DNA of 64,000 nt from Rhododendron vialii. Its lineage: Eukaryota > Streptophyta > Magnoliopsida > Ericales > Ericaceae. The notes under the pieces were generated by a model that ran no database searches, was not told the DNA's origin, and worked only from the letters and a program-made list of their open reading frames with translations. This document shows positions 1 to 12,522 of the stretch, piece by piece. The first letter of the stretch is position 1; each line of letters begins with the position of its first letter. The position numbers were made by a program, and so were the translations under genes. The stretch is from NCBI RefSeq assembly GCF_030253575.1, contig NC_080567.1, positions 35,121,501 through 35,185,500 of the forward strand, read 5' to 3'.

Positions 1-2857
1 CCTTTCATCTCTTCAATTTCCTTATCATTCATTCTGGCATTTTTTGCTTCTAGCACCTCTCTTTCAAGTTTTGTCAAGCGCTTGACAAGAAACTTGTCTA
101 GGCTAGGAAGTTCTGCCTCAAATTGCTTCCTTGCTCCTCCTCCGACGGAAGATATTCTCCTAAGAGCTTGAGCAGAGGTGTAGTCCGAAGCAGAAACCAA
201 ATCAGTCTGCTTAAAGTTTTCTGCTTCCTCTAGAGCAGCATTTAAACCGCAAGTTGCAACAATAATAGCGAGAGAAGCAAGTTCATCTTCTTGCAAGCAT
301 CTCAGCCTATCGAGCATCATGTCCACAAGCTTTGTTGTGTTGAACTTTTGAAAAGGCTGTTTCTTCTTGTATTTCCTTTCTCTTACTTCTTCTACTGCCT
401 TCTCACAGTCGAGCTTTAAGTCTTGAGAACATAAACTATCCCGGTGAAATCCTGGATCAAATTCTGCTGCAGTATCTGATTCACACTCCGAAGATAACTC
501 AGATAAGTCCTGGTTTCCTTCATCGATATCTGGATGCTGACTTATTTTTCTCAAAAGTTCTTTAAACTCGTCCTTGTTAATAGAACGACAACTTGCAAGC
601 TTGACAAATGCAGATTTGACTGCTGCAGCCACTTGTTTGTCCACTTCAAATGCAGTCTCAAAGGAAGCTGTAACAGCAAGAGCAGTGGTGGATCTTTCTG
701 ATGTTTCGATCTCATAGTCTTTCCAAGGGCAATCTGGCTTATCGTGCATGATTACACCGATCGATGTTGCTGCTTCAAAGGCTTCTGCTGCAGTTTTTTC
801 AGCTTCCAACAGGAGAGCTTCCGCTTCTTTACTTTGGATCCTGCATAATAAGAGCAGAATCTCCACTTTAATTTTACCTCTTACTTGAATGCATGGTCCA
901 TGTTTTGGTCGTGTTTGTCAAAACTTTGGATTTTGAAAAGATTGTCTCAAGATCAGAATCCAAAAGTATCGAACTTGATGCTTCTCAAAATCAACTTTTA
1001 AGTAATTTTAACAATATTTATTTGCTCAAAAGCAGAAGCGAAATTTTGACAAACTCAGCTCCACATTGCTCCAGAATATAAAATCACCCTTCCAAAAGCA
1101 AATTAAACACCCTCTTGGAAAGATTATGAGAATAGAATTACCCCCCCAAAAAAGAAAGTTTATGAGAACAGAAAAACGTGGTGAGTCATATCATGTCATG
1201 TGTGTGTGGTGAAATAAAATCTGATAGATAGCAATATGGCATCCCTCAAAATTACAAGGAGGAGTTCGAGCAAAAATGAGCCTCTTAATTTGAGTGATAA
1301 CTACCTCGCTGCTCGAAGTATTCGACACCAAGATGCCTCCACCATTGCAGCCTTCCGTGTCTCCATCGCCTTGTGTGCAGCCTCGCTAACAGCCATTTTC
1401 TCTCTCAAAACTCTTGAATAATGTGGATTTGAGTCACCAAGAGTCTCGTCAAGTGTAGAATTCATGCCCCCTACTTCCTGCAACAAAATATGTCAGTATT
1501 TGCTAGACTCTCGGACCCATTAACCAAATCAAAAAATCTATCCAGGAAGAAAGAACAGACATAATGGTGGCACTACCTGAAGCTGTTTTATTTTTCTCTT
1601 CAAGAAGGAGTCCACCTTTTTCCTTGGAAACCAGTTGAGAGGGGAGCTTTTTCGGAGAGGGTTCTTTCTCATTTGTGATGTCAATCCCTTGTTCTGCATC
1701 TGCGATTGAAAGGCAAAGCAACATCCAATTATTTGAATATTCTCACGCCATTGTAATTTCCTGATGCTCGAAGAACCCGTGAGATATCAAGCTCCAAATT
1801 TCTCATTTTCTAGTGTACTATGTTTTATGACTCTGCCCACCAATCTAAAAATAAGACACGGCACCATTTGTAGAACTTGTCATAAAAGTAAATGTACGAG
1901 TTAGGAATACATCTAAGATTCATGCATTTGGTTTCCGCCAATATAACACGACAGGACTGCGCTGCAAAGTTGCATTTTCGTGACTTTTGTTTCTCAACAG
2001 AATCGCATTTACTTTCCTTGTTTATAAACCAGGATTATTGCAGAATTACTGCTTTTGATACTAATATAATCAGTAAGCGAAATCGACAAACGGTGATGCT
2101 ATTGACGTCAAAATGACAAGAAAATTAAAGATGAAAAAATGTTCCACAAGACCAGGCACAAATTGTAACTAGAGGGTGATAGAGGACTATGAGATAAAAA
2201 ATGTTGTTCCTTCAGGGACATCCGATAAAATTGGAATGATACAGAGATCAAAAATGCTAGAACCACAAACACTCACACAAACTCACCCTCATTCACAGTG
2301 GGTCCCGCACACACTCGAGGAGTTTGTGGTGCTAGAATGATTGCTGTGATATTGCACATGTGCAATGGATTCTGAAATCTAGTTATGACTCGGAAGGTTC
2401 TAGGGTTTTGAACTCACTAAAATCCTATTGAAAACAAACGAACGCAACACAGCGGAATCATCTCCTCAATTCAAACAAACATAAATGAGAAAACATATCT
2501 AGAAGTATGAGAGAAGTGAAACTAAACTGCCCAAGTTAAAAACAAATAAGAACAAACCATCAGGAACAGGGAATTCAAGTGTTTAGGGTTTCCAAATTCA
2601 AGTTCAACCACCAAAACTCAGCCTCTGCTAGAATTCATGATCTCAACCAACTAAACAGTGGGAAAGAAAGAAAAATGAAAATCCTACAGCAGTAGTAGCT
2701 TCAAGAAACTGATTTCTATAAAGAAAAGATATTAGTATAGTACCTTTCTGTTCTTGGAATTCGAAAGTCCAGACCCGTTTGTACTGGTTTCTGAGTCAAG
2801 AAAAGCCTCGTCGCTTTGCTTTTCAATACAACCCATGTCAATGCACCCAAGATCCAT
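1..2857 (-). CDS. Unrecognised plant protein, N-terminal part (4 exons, runs off left edge)
   Basis: Exons are 2744-2857, 1577-1699, 1305-1477 and 1-840, joined by GT-AG introns with consistent phase, giving 416 codons so far. The protein starts MDLGCIDMGC. A basic stretch follows (NWFPRKKVDSFLKRKIKQLQ), then a helical part rich in Ala, Glu and Arg (residues about 95-165, including KAMETRKAAMVEASWCRILR and EAEALLLEAEKTAAEAFEAA). Next is an acidic Ser/Glu/Asp segment, then a compact helical region with LVDMMLDRLRCLQEDELASL and a charged C-terminal helix. No enzyme motif or membrane segment is visible. The middle and end look coiled-coil forming. Exon 2 was placed by splice phase: it begins MQNKGLTSQ and flows into exon 3 as KQLQEVGGMNS. 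I do not recognise the family securely. It looks like a conserved plant-specific protein. The C-terminus lies beyond base 1. Confidence 0.75.
2254..2338. repeat. Short foldback repeat in intron 1 of the left-edge gene
   Basis: The left end ATGCTAGAACCACAAACAC is the imperfect inverse of the right end (GAGTTTGTGGTGCTAGAATG). The unit is about 85 bp. It resembles the hairpin at 13171-13273, which shares the CCACAAACAC arms and a GTGGGTCCC core. Confidence 0.5.
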
Positions 2858-2953
2858 CGCTTAAAACGGATTCTTTTCGAATCAAACAATCAATGCCGAG
2901 TATTAATCACAAAGATTCAAAGACCCAGAGAGTGCGTTAAAGAGGACGATATG

Positions 2954-2965
2954 CGTTTATATATG
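2954..2965 (-). promoter_or_regulatory. Probable TATA box of the left-edge gene
   Basis: Read on the minus strand this is CATATATAAACG, about 100 bp upstream of the ATG at 2857. The distance suits a 5-prime UTR of roughly 70 bp. It is the only strong TATA-like site in the 250 bp upstream of the start. Confidence 0.45.
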
Positions 2966-3706
2966 TACAAATAATGCTTTTGATACAGAATCTTGAAGAC
3001 TTTGATGGTGTGGGATTGAGAGAAAATCGGAAAAGAAGAAGAATGTCTTGTGGGTTCGATCGGTGAGAGATGAAAAAAGAAGAATGAAGGTAGTATAGTC
3101 TCGTCTATAGTTTAATTGGAGAGGTTTGATGTGTTGTTTTCGAAAAGGGAACTATCCGTTACAAGCGATTTCTCAGGCCTCAACGGTTCTTTTTCCCTTC
3201 CAAAGAAAGGGTAATCCGGTGCATCCCGTTACAATCTGCACTTGACAGAGAGACGTCTGATAGGACCACGTAGTTGAGATCCAACGGGGAATGCGGAAGT
3301 GAGTTCTGGGTCGGGTTTTTATTGTTTTCTCATTTGCCCAAAACTAGGCTGTGTTTGGATCGTGAAAAAGATATTTCTTTTCCTACATTTTCTTTTCTTT
3401 TAACCAAGTGCTCTACAAATTTTGTTTCAAATGCAGCCTAAAAAATTAGGTATTGTCCAAATTCGAGATAAAATAGGAATAAATAAGTACTCCTAATTGT
3501 GGTGTAATATGTGAACAACTTCTAAAATGTGGAGAGTTGTGATCTAAAAGATGATATTGGATAGTACTATTTTGGTAATCCACTTAAATTCGTTTATGAT
3601 ATATATATATGTGTCAAAAATAATTAAGCTGGTAAACATTCATAGGCATACATAATAGTAGCTTAATTAGCTAATTTTGTCAAAAGCAAATTCCTAATGG
3701 ATACTA

Positions 3707-4085
3707 GGGGCAAGGGGCAGAGCTAGAAATTTTTGGTAGTAGGATAAAAATTCGATTAATATGCAAGTTATTTCTTTCAATTTTTTAATATAAAGAATTA
3801 CTAAATTAAGAGATTAATTGTAAGGTATATCTATACTGATAAGTCAATTTATATTTTATAATTGGTTTGAACTGTTTATTATTTATTGAAAAGATACATG
3901 ATATCCTTATTTGTAATACCATCAATGCTGGAGTTTCCATGCATTTGAAGCTAAGTTTGAGCAATTTATAACTTTTTATGCGATAAAAATAGTAAAATCT
4001 GGCTTTAAACTAGTATTAAATGTCCTAATGATAAATCAAAATGGATGAGGTAACCCCACCTGCACCTTATTTGCTCCGCCCCTAA
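3707..4085. mobile_element. Possible hAT-type non-autonomous element
   Basis: The ends AGGGGCAGAGC (from 3713) and GCTCCGCCCCT (to 4083) are inverted repeats with one mismatch. They match the usual ending of small plant hAT elements. Flanks GGATACTA and AGATACCA agree at 6 of 8 bases, which could be a decayed 8-bp target duplication. There is no coding content. Confidence 0.4.
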
Positions 4086-4760
4086 CAGATACCATGAACA
4101 TGGATTATAATTGAACATCTATTATTTTTTAATCCAAAATAAAATATAAAGAAATTGCAACTCTGCGCTATTTAAAATGTGATCTTAATATCTTATTGGT
4201 CCATCAAGTAAGCAAAATGACATCAGGGACCAATCAAATTCCAAGTATAACAATACAAGTACCTTTTTCAAGTGCCCCTCAAAGATATAGTACCCGATAC
4301 ACAAGACTCAATTAACCAGCTAGTAATAAGTAAATTTTTTCCAGCCATTTCAGTAGCGGTTGGAAAGAGGAGAAAAATTCACATAAAGAAATACAATAAA
4401 CCCTGCAAATTTTCGTTGCCTTGTGAACAAATAATGGCCACTATCACATGAATTAGCAAGGCCAGTCTTTCAAAAAATAAAAGTAAAAAGGCCAGTAACA
4501 AATGCAGTTTCCAATGAGTTGAGAACCGAAGACGTATATATGTCAAGAACTCAGTGTCATTTGCATTCTCAAAAATTGGATGCCTCGTTCATATGAGCTA
4601 CATATTTGAAAGTTATCTGTTCAAAGAGAGTTTCTACAAATTGTTGATCAACAGTATCATTCTAGCTGTTGAATCACAATACAATAACAGAAGAGCACTG
4701 TCAAAATGCTAACAAGAAGAAACTCTCTGGGTAGGATTGCCTTCTTTATGTACGTGGAAA

Positions 4761-7700
4761 TTAGTCATCCTGCTCTTGATCTCTGATCCACTTTGTAGCC
4801 ACCCATTTCTCCCCCTTAATGACTGGGCAACTTCCGTGAAGAGATGTCTGCAAGAATAATCACAAATCAGGACATATGAGGAAATTCACCACAAAAAAGA
4901 GGCCTCCTTCTACTGTTAGAGCTTCTCCAGCCCTTATCCATTTTTTTAACCCATATATGGGTGAAAATTAGAGTCAAAAAACTTCATTTGGGCATGTCTT
5001 CTCCAATGTTAAACCCTTTCCTAACCCAAATAAAGTGTTTTTTTTATGTTTTTCCTCCAAAATAGGGGTCAAAATGGCACATTTGTAAGTGACAAGAAAG
5101 TGAAAAGGGGTGTTGAGAAAAATGGTTATAAGTTTGGGTCTCCCCTCATCTGGGTAAGAAAAAGGGTAAAACTCAAAAGGGGTAGGCAAAAGGGTATGGC
5201 ATTGGAGATGGATTTTTAGTGTTTTTAATCAAATTTTGGGTTTGGATAGAAGAAGGGGTAAGGATTGAAGATGTGCCATTCAGAGTGTCATTTCCCAGCA
5301 TAAGCAACAACAAAGCATTCAATTTAGAATCAGTGTTGACAACTTTTCCTTTTTCTCGAGGGCAGTATCAAACCAAGAGTTTTTCCATGAACAAGCTACG
5401 GATCATCGAAAAGACCAATATCTTGAGAGGAACACTATGCATACTTTAGTTACTATTTACTGCAAGTGATCAAATTGGAAACATAGAGGTAGAGTTACAC
5501 AAGGTACAAAAATAATATCTACCTTGTCAATTGTGCCATTCAAGAACAATGAGTAAAACAGAAGTCCATCCCCTTGGCGTGGCTTCACTTTCAGACCGAT
5601 GCACTTTTCGTAGTCATAGCCCATATGCATGTTTGAGCCATTCTGCAGGTCAGAACATTCTAATGACTGCCCAATACATCACAGTTGAAACCCACACTAG
5701 AAAGATAAACAGTGAAGATCTCCGGATCATACCTCATAAGGGAACATGGTCTCCCCACCTTCTTCCACATCAGATAAGTACAACAGGAAGGAAGCAATCT
5801 GCAACACAGTTAATCAAAAAACAATTCTTGGGCAGCTACAGATTTAATAATGACAGATTTAGAAAATGCTTAGCAACATCTGACAGGCCATTTAATGGTA
5901 CGTATTCTATATCTATGTCAAAGGTGACAGATCATAACAATATTGTCTACAAGAATATCAATAAGATGTCTTGCGTTTGGTAATTTACCATTCTAGGTAT
6001 TTGGGGTGACAAATAAATAACTTGAACACACGATTGTATGAACTGCCCAACGCATTTATGTCAGAAAACAAGTCACAGGGAAGTCACAAAACTCCTTATA
6101 GGTGTATCCTCTGTTTCTGCAAATAAGCTTATGTTATCTGTGCGTAGCATAATGAGAGAGTTTTTACATCCAGTTTAGCTATGGGGAACGCAACTGATAT
6201 CAGTGACCATTTTGAAAGATTTACATAGAAATATCTTGGAGCTTTTTCAGCACTCCAGCAGCAGCATATACTGTTACCCATTAAAAAACAGCTGTAACCA
6301 TCTGTTTTGAGAATGTGGCTGGTGCGTAGGAGGCAGGTCTCCAAAAGGGGAAAAAAATAGAAAAGAAACAGAAGGCTTCCTTGTATTAAGCAGTTCCGCA
6401 ACAAAACAAGTAAATAAGTAACACAAACAAAGTTATAGGAACCTTCCTAACCAAAAATAATGATCCCAGAAAGTAACGTACCCTTTGGCTCTTTTGCGTG
6501 CCATACTCAGCTGGGTTGAATGCATCGTAATGGGAAACATATCTCTGTCCTATCTCATAGCGTAAAATATTGAATGCCTGCAATATGGTGACATCCCGGC
6601 ATTACTCAGACTATCTCAGAATTGACCTGTAATAAAAGATTAACTATTTCAATTTCGAAAGGCCGGAAATGCATAATTTTGTTTGAGAATAGTCGACCCT
6701 TGGAACCCCATTATTTTCTAAACATGAAAATAGAGCAAGAAAAAGGGAATTGTAAATAATATCATGGCGAAAAGATTCTAAATGCAAAGCGTAGCCCTGC
6801 GATCACTGCAACAGATCAAGTGGTTGTCAAAATATAGAAGATTGTAACATATTTTATTTTAAGGACACTGATGAAACAAAATTTTCCAAACCATTATACC
6901 TCCCCGTGGCTCCTTGGGAACATTGTAGCCTTTGCAATTTTTTGCTCAACTTCTTTCAAAATTCCAGTTGCATCCTCTGATGCACTGATAAATGTGCCTG
7001 AGCTGTTGCCAAGGAAAGTGCAAGTTAAAGAGTACTTAATGTAACAAGAACCATGAGTCATGTCTCTAAATTACACATTATCATATTGAACAAAGCACTT
7101 AGCTTGACCACTGTCATAAAATATGCAGCACAGTGTAACATCTTGTTTTTACTAAGTCCCATATGGGCAATCCATCTACATTCAAACACTAAAGTTCCTC
7201 AAAACAATTGTATTAATGTTCACAAACCACAATAAGGTAGAACTGAACAAAAAAAATTCCTACTCCAAGAAAGATGTTCCAGTAATCTTGTGAGCCCAGA
7301 GCACAAGGTAAACCTAAACTCCAAATGATGTTCCTTCAATATAAAGTGGTTCATTCAAGAGATTGAAGATGGAAGACAGGATAAGTGTCTGGGATCATTT
7401 TATTGATTCTTCGATTCACTGAGGGTGTTTTGTAGGGTTGTAGTACAGAACTTCCCTCGTGGTAGTGTCAGAACAAGTAGAATTTTCTCATTAGCCTTTG
7501 TTACCTTTCAAAGCCAATATCAGTTTTACTGTCACATTTAAAATTTCAGATTGCCTTTACAACTCACAAACGAGAACCATGATTACCAATTTTGTATCTC
7601 TGTTCAAAGTTTAACCAGGGTGAATTGGGTGTCATGATCTCATCACAATGTCACTAGGTTTCTGTCAACTATTGGGATTCAAACCAGGGGCATAAGGGAG

Positions 7701-10440
7701 TATAAAATGCAAATATGATAGGAGTACCATTTTCTGCCTTCATCAAATGAAAGACAATGGTAAAGCATTTAAAGCACAATCCCACTTGAAGTCAATGCAA
7801 GGAATCATATCGCACAAGATTCAAAATAATGTGTAGATAAATTATGAGATGCATATACGATACCATTTGCTGCCTCTTCATCAACTGAAAGATCATTATA
7901 AAGCATGTGAAGAACAATCCCGCTCAAAATTGATGCATAGATTCATAGTGCATAACATTAAAAAGAATAATGCACTACAGTGCATGAACTTTGGGAGTAG
8001 TAAAGCCTACCAGGACAAAGGTGGGAGACATTGTTGTACACCTCGTATTTACAATACACAAATTACGACTCCTTGATCATTACCTAATCAGACACTGTAA
8101 GATATGATCCACAATCCAACAGTCATCAGATTGTATATCAATTGCCATAGTTTAACTTTTCCTTCTTATTTTTTCTTACCGGGCTCAGTACCTTGCTGAC
8201 TTTGAATACTCTACGGGGAACCAGCAATTACAAGATGTGAATCTAGTACACTTTAACCTCCCAAATTCTAGGTGTGATTTTTCCTCCTGGATTACTCAAT
8301 GTTGCTAAAAGGAAGTGAGTAAGCTCATAACTGGTTTCCAATAGGGAAGTGAATATAAGCTCCCCACCTGATACTTGAGCACAGTTCCACCTAAGACTAC
8401 CTAAAAGGAAGTAAGTAGGATATAAATTTGAATTCCAAGATAGGTACCTTGTTCTTATTCCTTTGGTGCTCTCGGCAGTTTCTCCCTTCCGCAAAGCCAG
8501 GCTTGACGGTTTAAGCTTTGACCTTGCCATTTGGATTATGCTTTGGCATTGTTCTGGTGTAGCAAAATTGGGAAAAAGAAGTGCTCGTGGTTTCCAGCTC
8601 AACACCTGCATTAAAAAGTGCAAAGTAAAATTCAAGCCCAACAGCAGAAAAAGCAGTACTAGCTAATACCGCAACTTCTTATGCTGGCAAACATATCAGA
8701 TAAGTAGTCAGCAGAGTCGGTATTAATTTTGACTTGTTTCTTTAAAGTTTAAGCAATCAGGGATCTAACTGGGATTTCATGTTGGAGGTGCCAAGCGATG
8801 ATGTCCTTCCACCCCATCCTATCAACGACCAAGCTGATTTCACATCACTTGTGTTCACAAACGATTAGCAAATCATTCCTATATCTGCTTTACCTGGGTG
8901 AATTGTATTACACTTCCAGGAGAAGTACCCCAAATTCCACCAAAAAAGTAGACAAGATCAAATAAGAAGGGAACTCCTAATTTACTAATTAGTTATAATC
9001 CCACCACTCTAATTGCAAGTTATTACCTACAAAAACAAGAAGCTGTTCTAAAAATAAATCCAATAAGCAGGAAAACTTAGGGTCTCCATCCAAATAAGTA
9101 AAAGGGAAATGATCGCCGTCTTTTTATTCGATTTGCAGTGGGATTACGGGAAAGTGCGGAGGATTGCATGCAAAATATTCTGGAGTAAAACCAAACCAAG
9201 CCTTGAGTCCCTATCTATTAGGGTCGGCTACATGAATCCGTTATCTTCATTAAGCTCTGCATCGTGTTCCGTGGTATCCAACAAATCTAGATCCTTTTGA
9301 ACTACCTCCCCTAAAGCAAATTTTGATTTTCCTCTTCCTTTAATGCTACCATCTACTGTGACCTCATCACTCCTCTTAACAACCACATTTCCAAACCACC
9401 TTAATCTATTTTGTGAAAATTATCTCTCTCAACTCATCTATACTCCAAAATATTAGGGAGTCTCAATACAGAAAAAGTTCATATGTCTGCATGTTCTATA
9501 AAAGGGTCAGTGTGATACAAGAGAATATTAGGGGTGCCACAGAAAGACATTCTCACATTGAAACTACACGTACACGTTTCTATGTGTGTAGAAAAATAAA
9601 TGAATTTATTCCAAAGCCATGAGCTTTCCCTGTGTTCAATACCATTTTTTTCCCCTTGTACAATTGTCATTAATGTAAGTTATATAACAAACCCATTGAG
9701 AAACAAATCACTTTCTTAACAGGGTTTGTTAATTCAATGACAATGACAAAGGTATCAAGGGGGAAAAAATCACCGGCTAAATATCCAAATTCATATTTGA
9801 TAACACTGCTATATCACAATGATTCACACTCCTCACGAAACAAGTGGGACATTCTTATTAACCTACCATTCTAACCTAACATATTAGGTTGCGTTTCTGC
9901 TGAATTATAAGGACTAAAATGGACTAAAGCCCATGTTTTAACAGATTTCTAGGCAAGTTATTCTCCTCACATACATCAACTAAAATACCACCTTGTGGAA
10001 ACAACTTGACTACTACCATTAGCATGTAGCCCATTTAGTTTAGCAGAAACGCACCCTTACTGTAAATGTACACAATCAAAATAACATGACAAAATGGCGA
10101 AGATCATTAAACCTGAAAGGGAATGGAAGCAATCCCAGGCTCCCCAGTTTCTCCATGGGGCACCGAACGGTCGTCTTCTGCAACTGATTCAAGCAATCTG
10201 GGCCCCGATCCATCACTAGGCTCATCCTAAAAGCACAATTTAACATCACACACTTAATACAAACACAGATACATTTGGTTTGGAAATTCATATGTACGAC
10301 TTTTTGTGTATAAACGTTACCTGAGAAAGGAGATTTGAACCGAAGAGGCCGGCGAGGAAAAAGAGAAGGCATAGGATGAAGATGGCCGGCAACCCTAATT
10401 TGGAATTGAAACCCCCAATTCTTTTTCCTTTCGATTTCAT
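4761..10440 (-). CDS. P4H9-like: Membrane-anchored prolyl 4-hydroxylase, P4H9/P4H8-like
   Basis: Eight exons: 10321-10440, 10113-10226, 8448-8605, 6900-7002, 6482-6577, 5733-5798, 5523-5642 and 4761-4847. They encode 287 residues, the usual size for a plant P4H. The N-terminus is basic (MKSKGKRIGG) followed by one hydrophobic signal-anchor at residues about 17-37, so the enzyme should be type II and face the ER/Golgi lumen. The 2-oxoglutarate/Fe(II) dioxygenase domain carries the iron ligands His181 and Asp183 (SHYDAF) and His263 (SLHGSCP). Lys273 (GEKW), 10 residues after the distal His, binds 2-oxoglutarate. Family role: makes hydroxyproline in extensins and AGPs for later O-glycosylation. 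Isoform assignment rests on remembered similarity to Arabidopsis P4H9. The two largest introns (7003-8447 and 8606-10112) hold no gene; one has a LINE remnant. Confidence 0.93.
4915..5220. repeat. Possible MITE in the last P4H intron
   Basis: The left end GAGCTTCTCCAGCCC and the right end GGCATTGGAGATGG are imperfect inverse copies of the common plant GAGCATCTCCAA-type terminus. The interior is purine/pyrimidine skewed, as in other foldbacks here. The ends are too diverged for a firm call. Confidence 0.35.
9190..9440 (-). mobile_element. LINE 3-prime-end remnant in P4H intron 2
   Basis: The plus strand has CCAAGCCTTGAGTCCC, then GGGTCGGCTACATGAATCCG, then CCAAACCACCTTAATCTATT. This order is the antisense of the widespread plant LINE reverse-transcriptase C-terminus and tail. 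On the minus strand the last motif reads N-R-L-R-W-F-G, the typical RLRWFGHV segment. It is truncated and has no long ORF. Confidence 0.6.
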
Positions 10441-10468
10441 TTCCGTGGATCTTGATCAGTTCGTCGTT

Positions 10469-10470
<2 letters not shown>

Positions 10471-10522
<52 letters not shown>
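10471..10522. repeat. (CT)26 microsatellite in the P4H 5-prime UTR region
   Basis: A pure CT run of about 52 bp lies 30 bp upstream of the P4H start codon. On the transcript strand it reads (GA)n. Confidence 0.95.
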
Positions 10523-10525
<3 letters not shown>

Positions 10526-11567
10526 TCTATGCGTGTTCTGCACTCTGTGGTTTGCCGGTTTAAGAATCAGACAGAACGCGGCAATGGCGGGAGTTTTCTT
10601 GTGCGTGACTGTGGGAACAAGTTGGAAGTCGTTGAATTTTTTCTTTCTTTTGGAAATTTTGAGAGAAAAAATGTGGAGCAAAAAGAATTAAAGCTCCATT
10701 AATAATTACGTGTGAAAAAGGATCCTTTAAAGGCCCTTTTTTAGGAGCATCCAAGGTGTCCCACACGGGGGGAATTTGGAAAATGAATGTAATTTATAAT
10801 GGTTCGCGATGAGCTATTGTATATTCTTAGATTTAACTTTTGAGATATGTGGTTAGACAAGAATTAGCAGATTAGCTGCTACGAGCCATTACAATTGATA
10901 CGGATTCAAGGGTCCAAGAAGTAATAGAGAAATCAAGAAAGATCATTCTTCGCCAAGACAAGAATTCAAGAGAAAAAACCCAAAATCAAACAAAGAGGAC
11001 AATGGATTCTTAGATGACACAGTCTCCAAGATCAAATTATGAAGATGTAGGGCGCCTTAATGTGCTCAACTAGAGTTTCGTCATCGTAATATAAACCATT
11101 CAGTATGTACACTAACTGAGACTATTCATAAAAATTAGAAAATTGATTGGATACAATATTAGTTTTAAGAAAATAGACTGTAATACGCTTTAAAAAATGT
11201 CCCACGAGAAAAACCATATGCATTATGTAGAGATAATCTTAGTCCTATTAGTAACTTGATTTTTATCTCCATGCAATTTTCAATAATACCTACAAATTCA
11301 ACGAATCAAATCACAACACCAGAATTATGGTTGAACACACCAAAGTGCCCAACAAAAAATGATTCAATGTCCCCCAAACTCTTTTTTTACCACACCTCTT
11401 TGTGTTTTCCACCAAAAGTGTGCAGAGCACATGCAAATGTGTGGTAGATAAGGATTTGGGACACCACCACGTAGTACCCCACGTTATTCAGTTTTGCTTA
11501 ACATCCAATCTCATCAATTTGGCGTTTAGGAGTCCTGTCCTGGGCCCACAAAAAATATCGAAATCAT

Positions 11568-11789
11568 TCATTTTGTAGAACTCATCGAAACCTTTGACCG
11601 TACAAACAATCATGTTCGTCAGTTAAGATGCCAGATTGGAAACACATTTATCCTTAAAGAAGTGCAGTTATCGCTCTGGATCACACCCATTTGTTCGAAG
11701 ATAAATGTGTTCATATCAGGCATTGGCTGTTAACAGTCGAACATGATTTTTTGCATAGTCAAAGATCTCGACGAGCTCTACAAAATAAA
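11568..11789. repeat. Foldback (MITE-like) element
   Basis: The left arm ATTTTGTAGAACTCATCGAA is matched inversely by the right arm (TCGACGAGCTCTACAAAAT). A second inner pair is formed by AATCATGTTCG and CGAACATGATT. The unit is about 220 bp and non-coding. Confidence 0.6.
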
Positions 11790-12243
11790 CGGTTCCAATT
11801 ATTATTGTAGATCCAAGGCAAAACTCACGAAAGCCAAATTGAACAGAATTGGACAATGGTAAATTGAATGGGTCCCTTGCCCGTCCACTCTACCTATGTG
11901 GCCAAAAAAAATCATTTTTACCAAGGCTAAGGCCATCTCCAATAATGGAGTTAAGAAGCAAATTAGGTCAGAATTTAAGTTAGTTATTGGCTGTTGATTT
12001 TGTGACTCCCTTTTTTTGTTAATATCACTATCCAAGTGTTTTGTGTGCTTCCAATGGTATAGTTTGGTTGCAGTTAAAACGTGTCTGGAGGTTAACATGA
12101 TCACAAGTGATTAATGCCTACTAAATTTACGTTTAAACCCATCATGCAGTCCACCTACTCACCTACTACTACTTATTAATTACTCCTTAACTAATCCCAA
12201 TTAGAAACATAAATACAATCCGCCTACTGTAGTAATTACTGTC

Positions 12244-12254
12244 CATATATAAAG
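12244..12254 (+). promoter_or_regulatory. Probable TATA box of the RHY1A-like gene
   Basis: CATATATAAAG lies about 270 bp before the ATG at 12523. Pyrimidine-rich sequence (CTCTCTCTCTCTG) follows 60 bp downstream, as in many plant 5-prime UTRs. Confidence 0.5.
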
Positions 12255-12522
12255 CATCCCCCTTCTTGTCCGTTTCCGTTTCCAACTTCCCCCAGTCCAA
12301 ATCCCTCCTCTCTCTCTCTGCGTTTCTTCGAAGTTTTCCGCTCTCGATTCCATCGCAGAGTCTCGCCTGGTGCTTCCACGAAGGTACGTACTTCTCCAAT
12401 TTCGCTGCTTTTTCCTTTTCTCCCCATCGAAACCCCCTTATTTCTACCTCTATTTTTTTCACTATCGGATCGAATTCTCGCGGATAAGGGAAGAGAGAGA
12501 GGGAAGTGTAATATTATATCGC

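Larger units (their letters stand above)
2858..4760. other. Intergenic: upstream of left-edge gene, downstream of P4H gene
   Basis: Bases 2858 to about 3150 are the promoter and 5-prime UTR side of the left-edge gene. Bases about 4600-4760 are probably the 3-prime UTR of the P4H gene. The remainder is AT-rich with a hAT-like repeat at 3707-4085. No credible coding sequence is seen. Confidence 0.6.
10441..12522. other. Divergent intergenic region between the P4H and RHY1A-like genes
   Basis: This is the shared upstream region of two divergent genes. It holds the CT microsatellite next to P4H, a 220-bp hairpin repeat at 11568-11789, a diverged relative (about 11940-12100) of the 46972 repeat family, and a TATA box for the plus-strand gene at 12244. 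No coding sequence is supported. Confidence 0.6.

Noticed and set aside
5531-5983. 150-codon plus-strand ORF
   Set aside because: It overlaps two P4H exons on the opposite strand and is a shadow of them.
10376-10702. ORFs with SLSLSL or RERERE runs near CT/GA tracts (also at 12266, 25009, 31834, 36160)
   Set aside because: They are translations of microsatellites and lack any domain. Real exons lie in other frames or strands.
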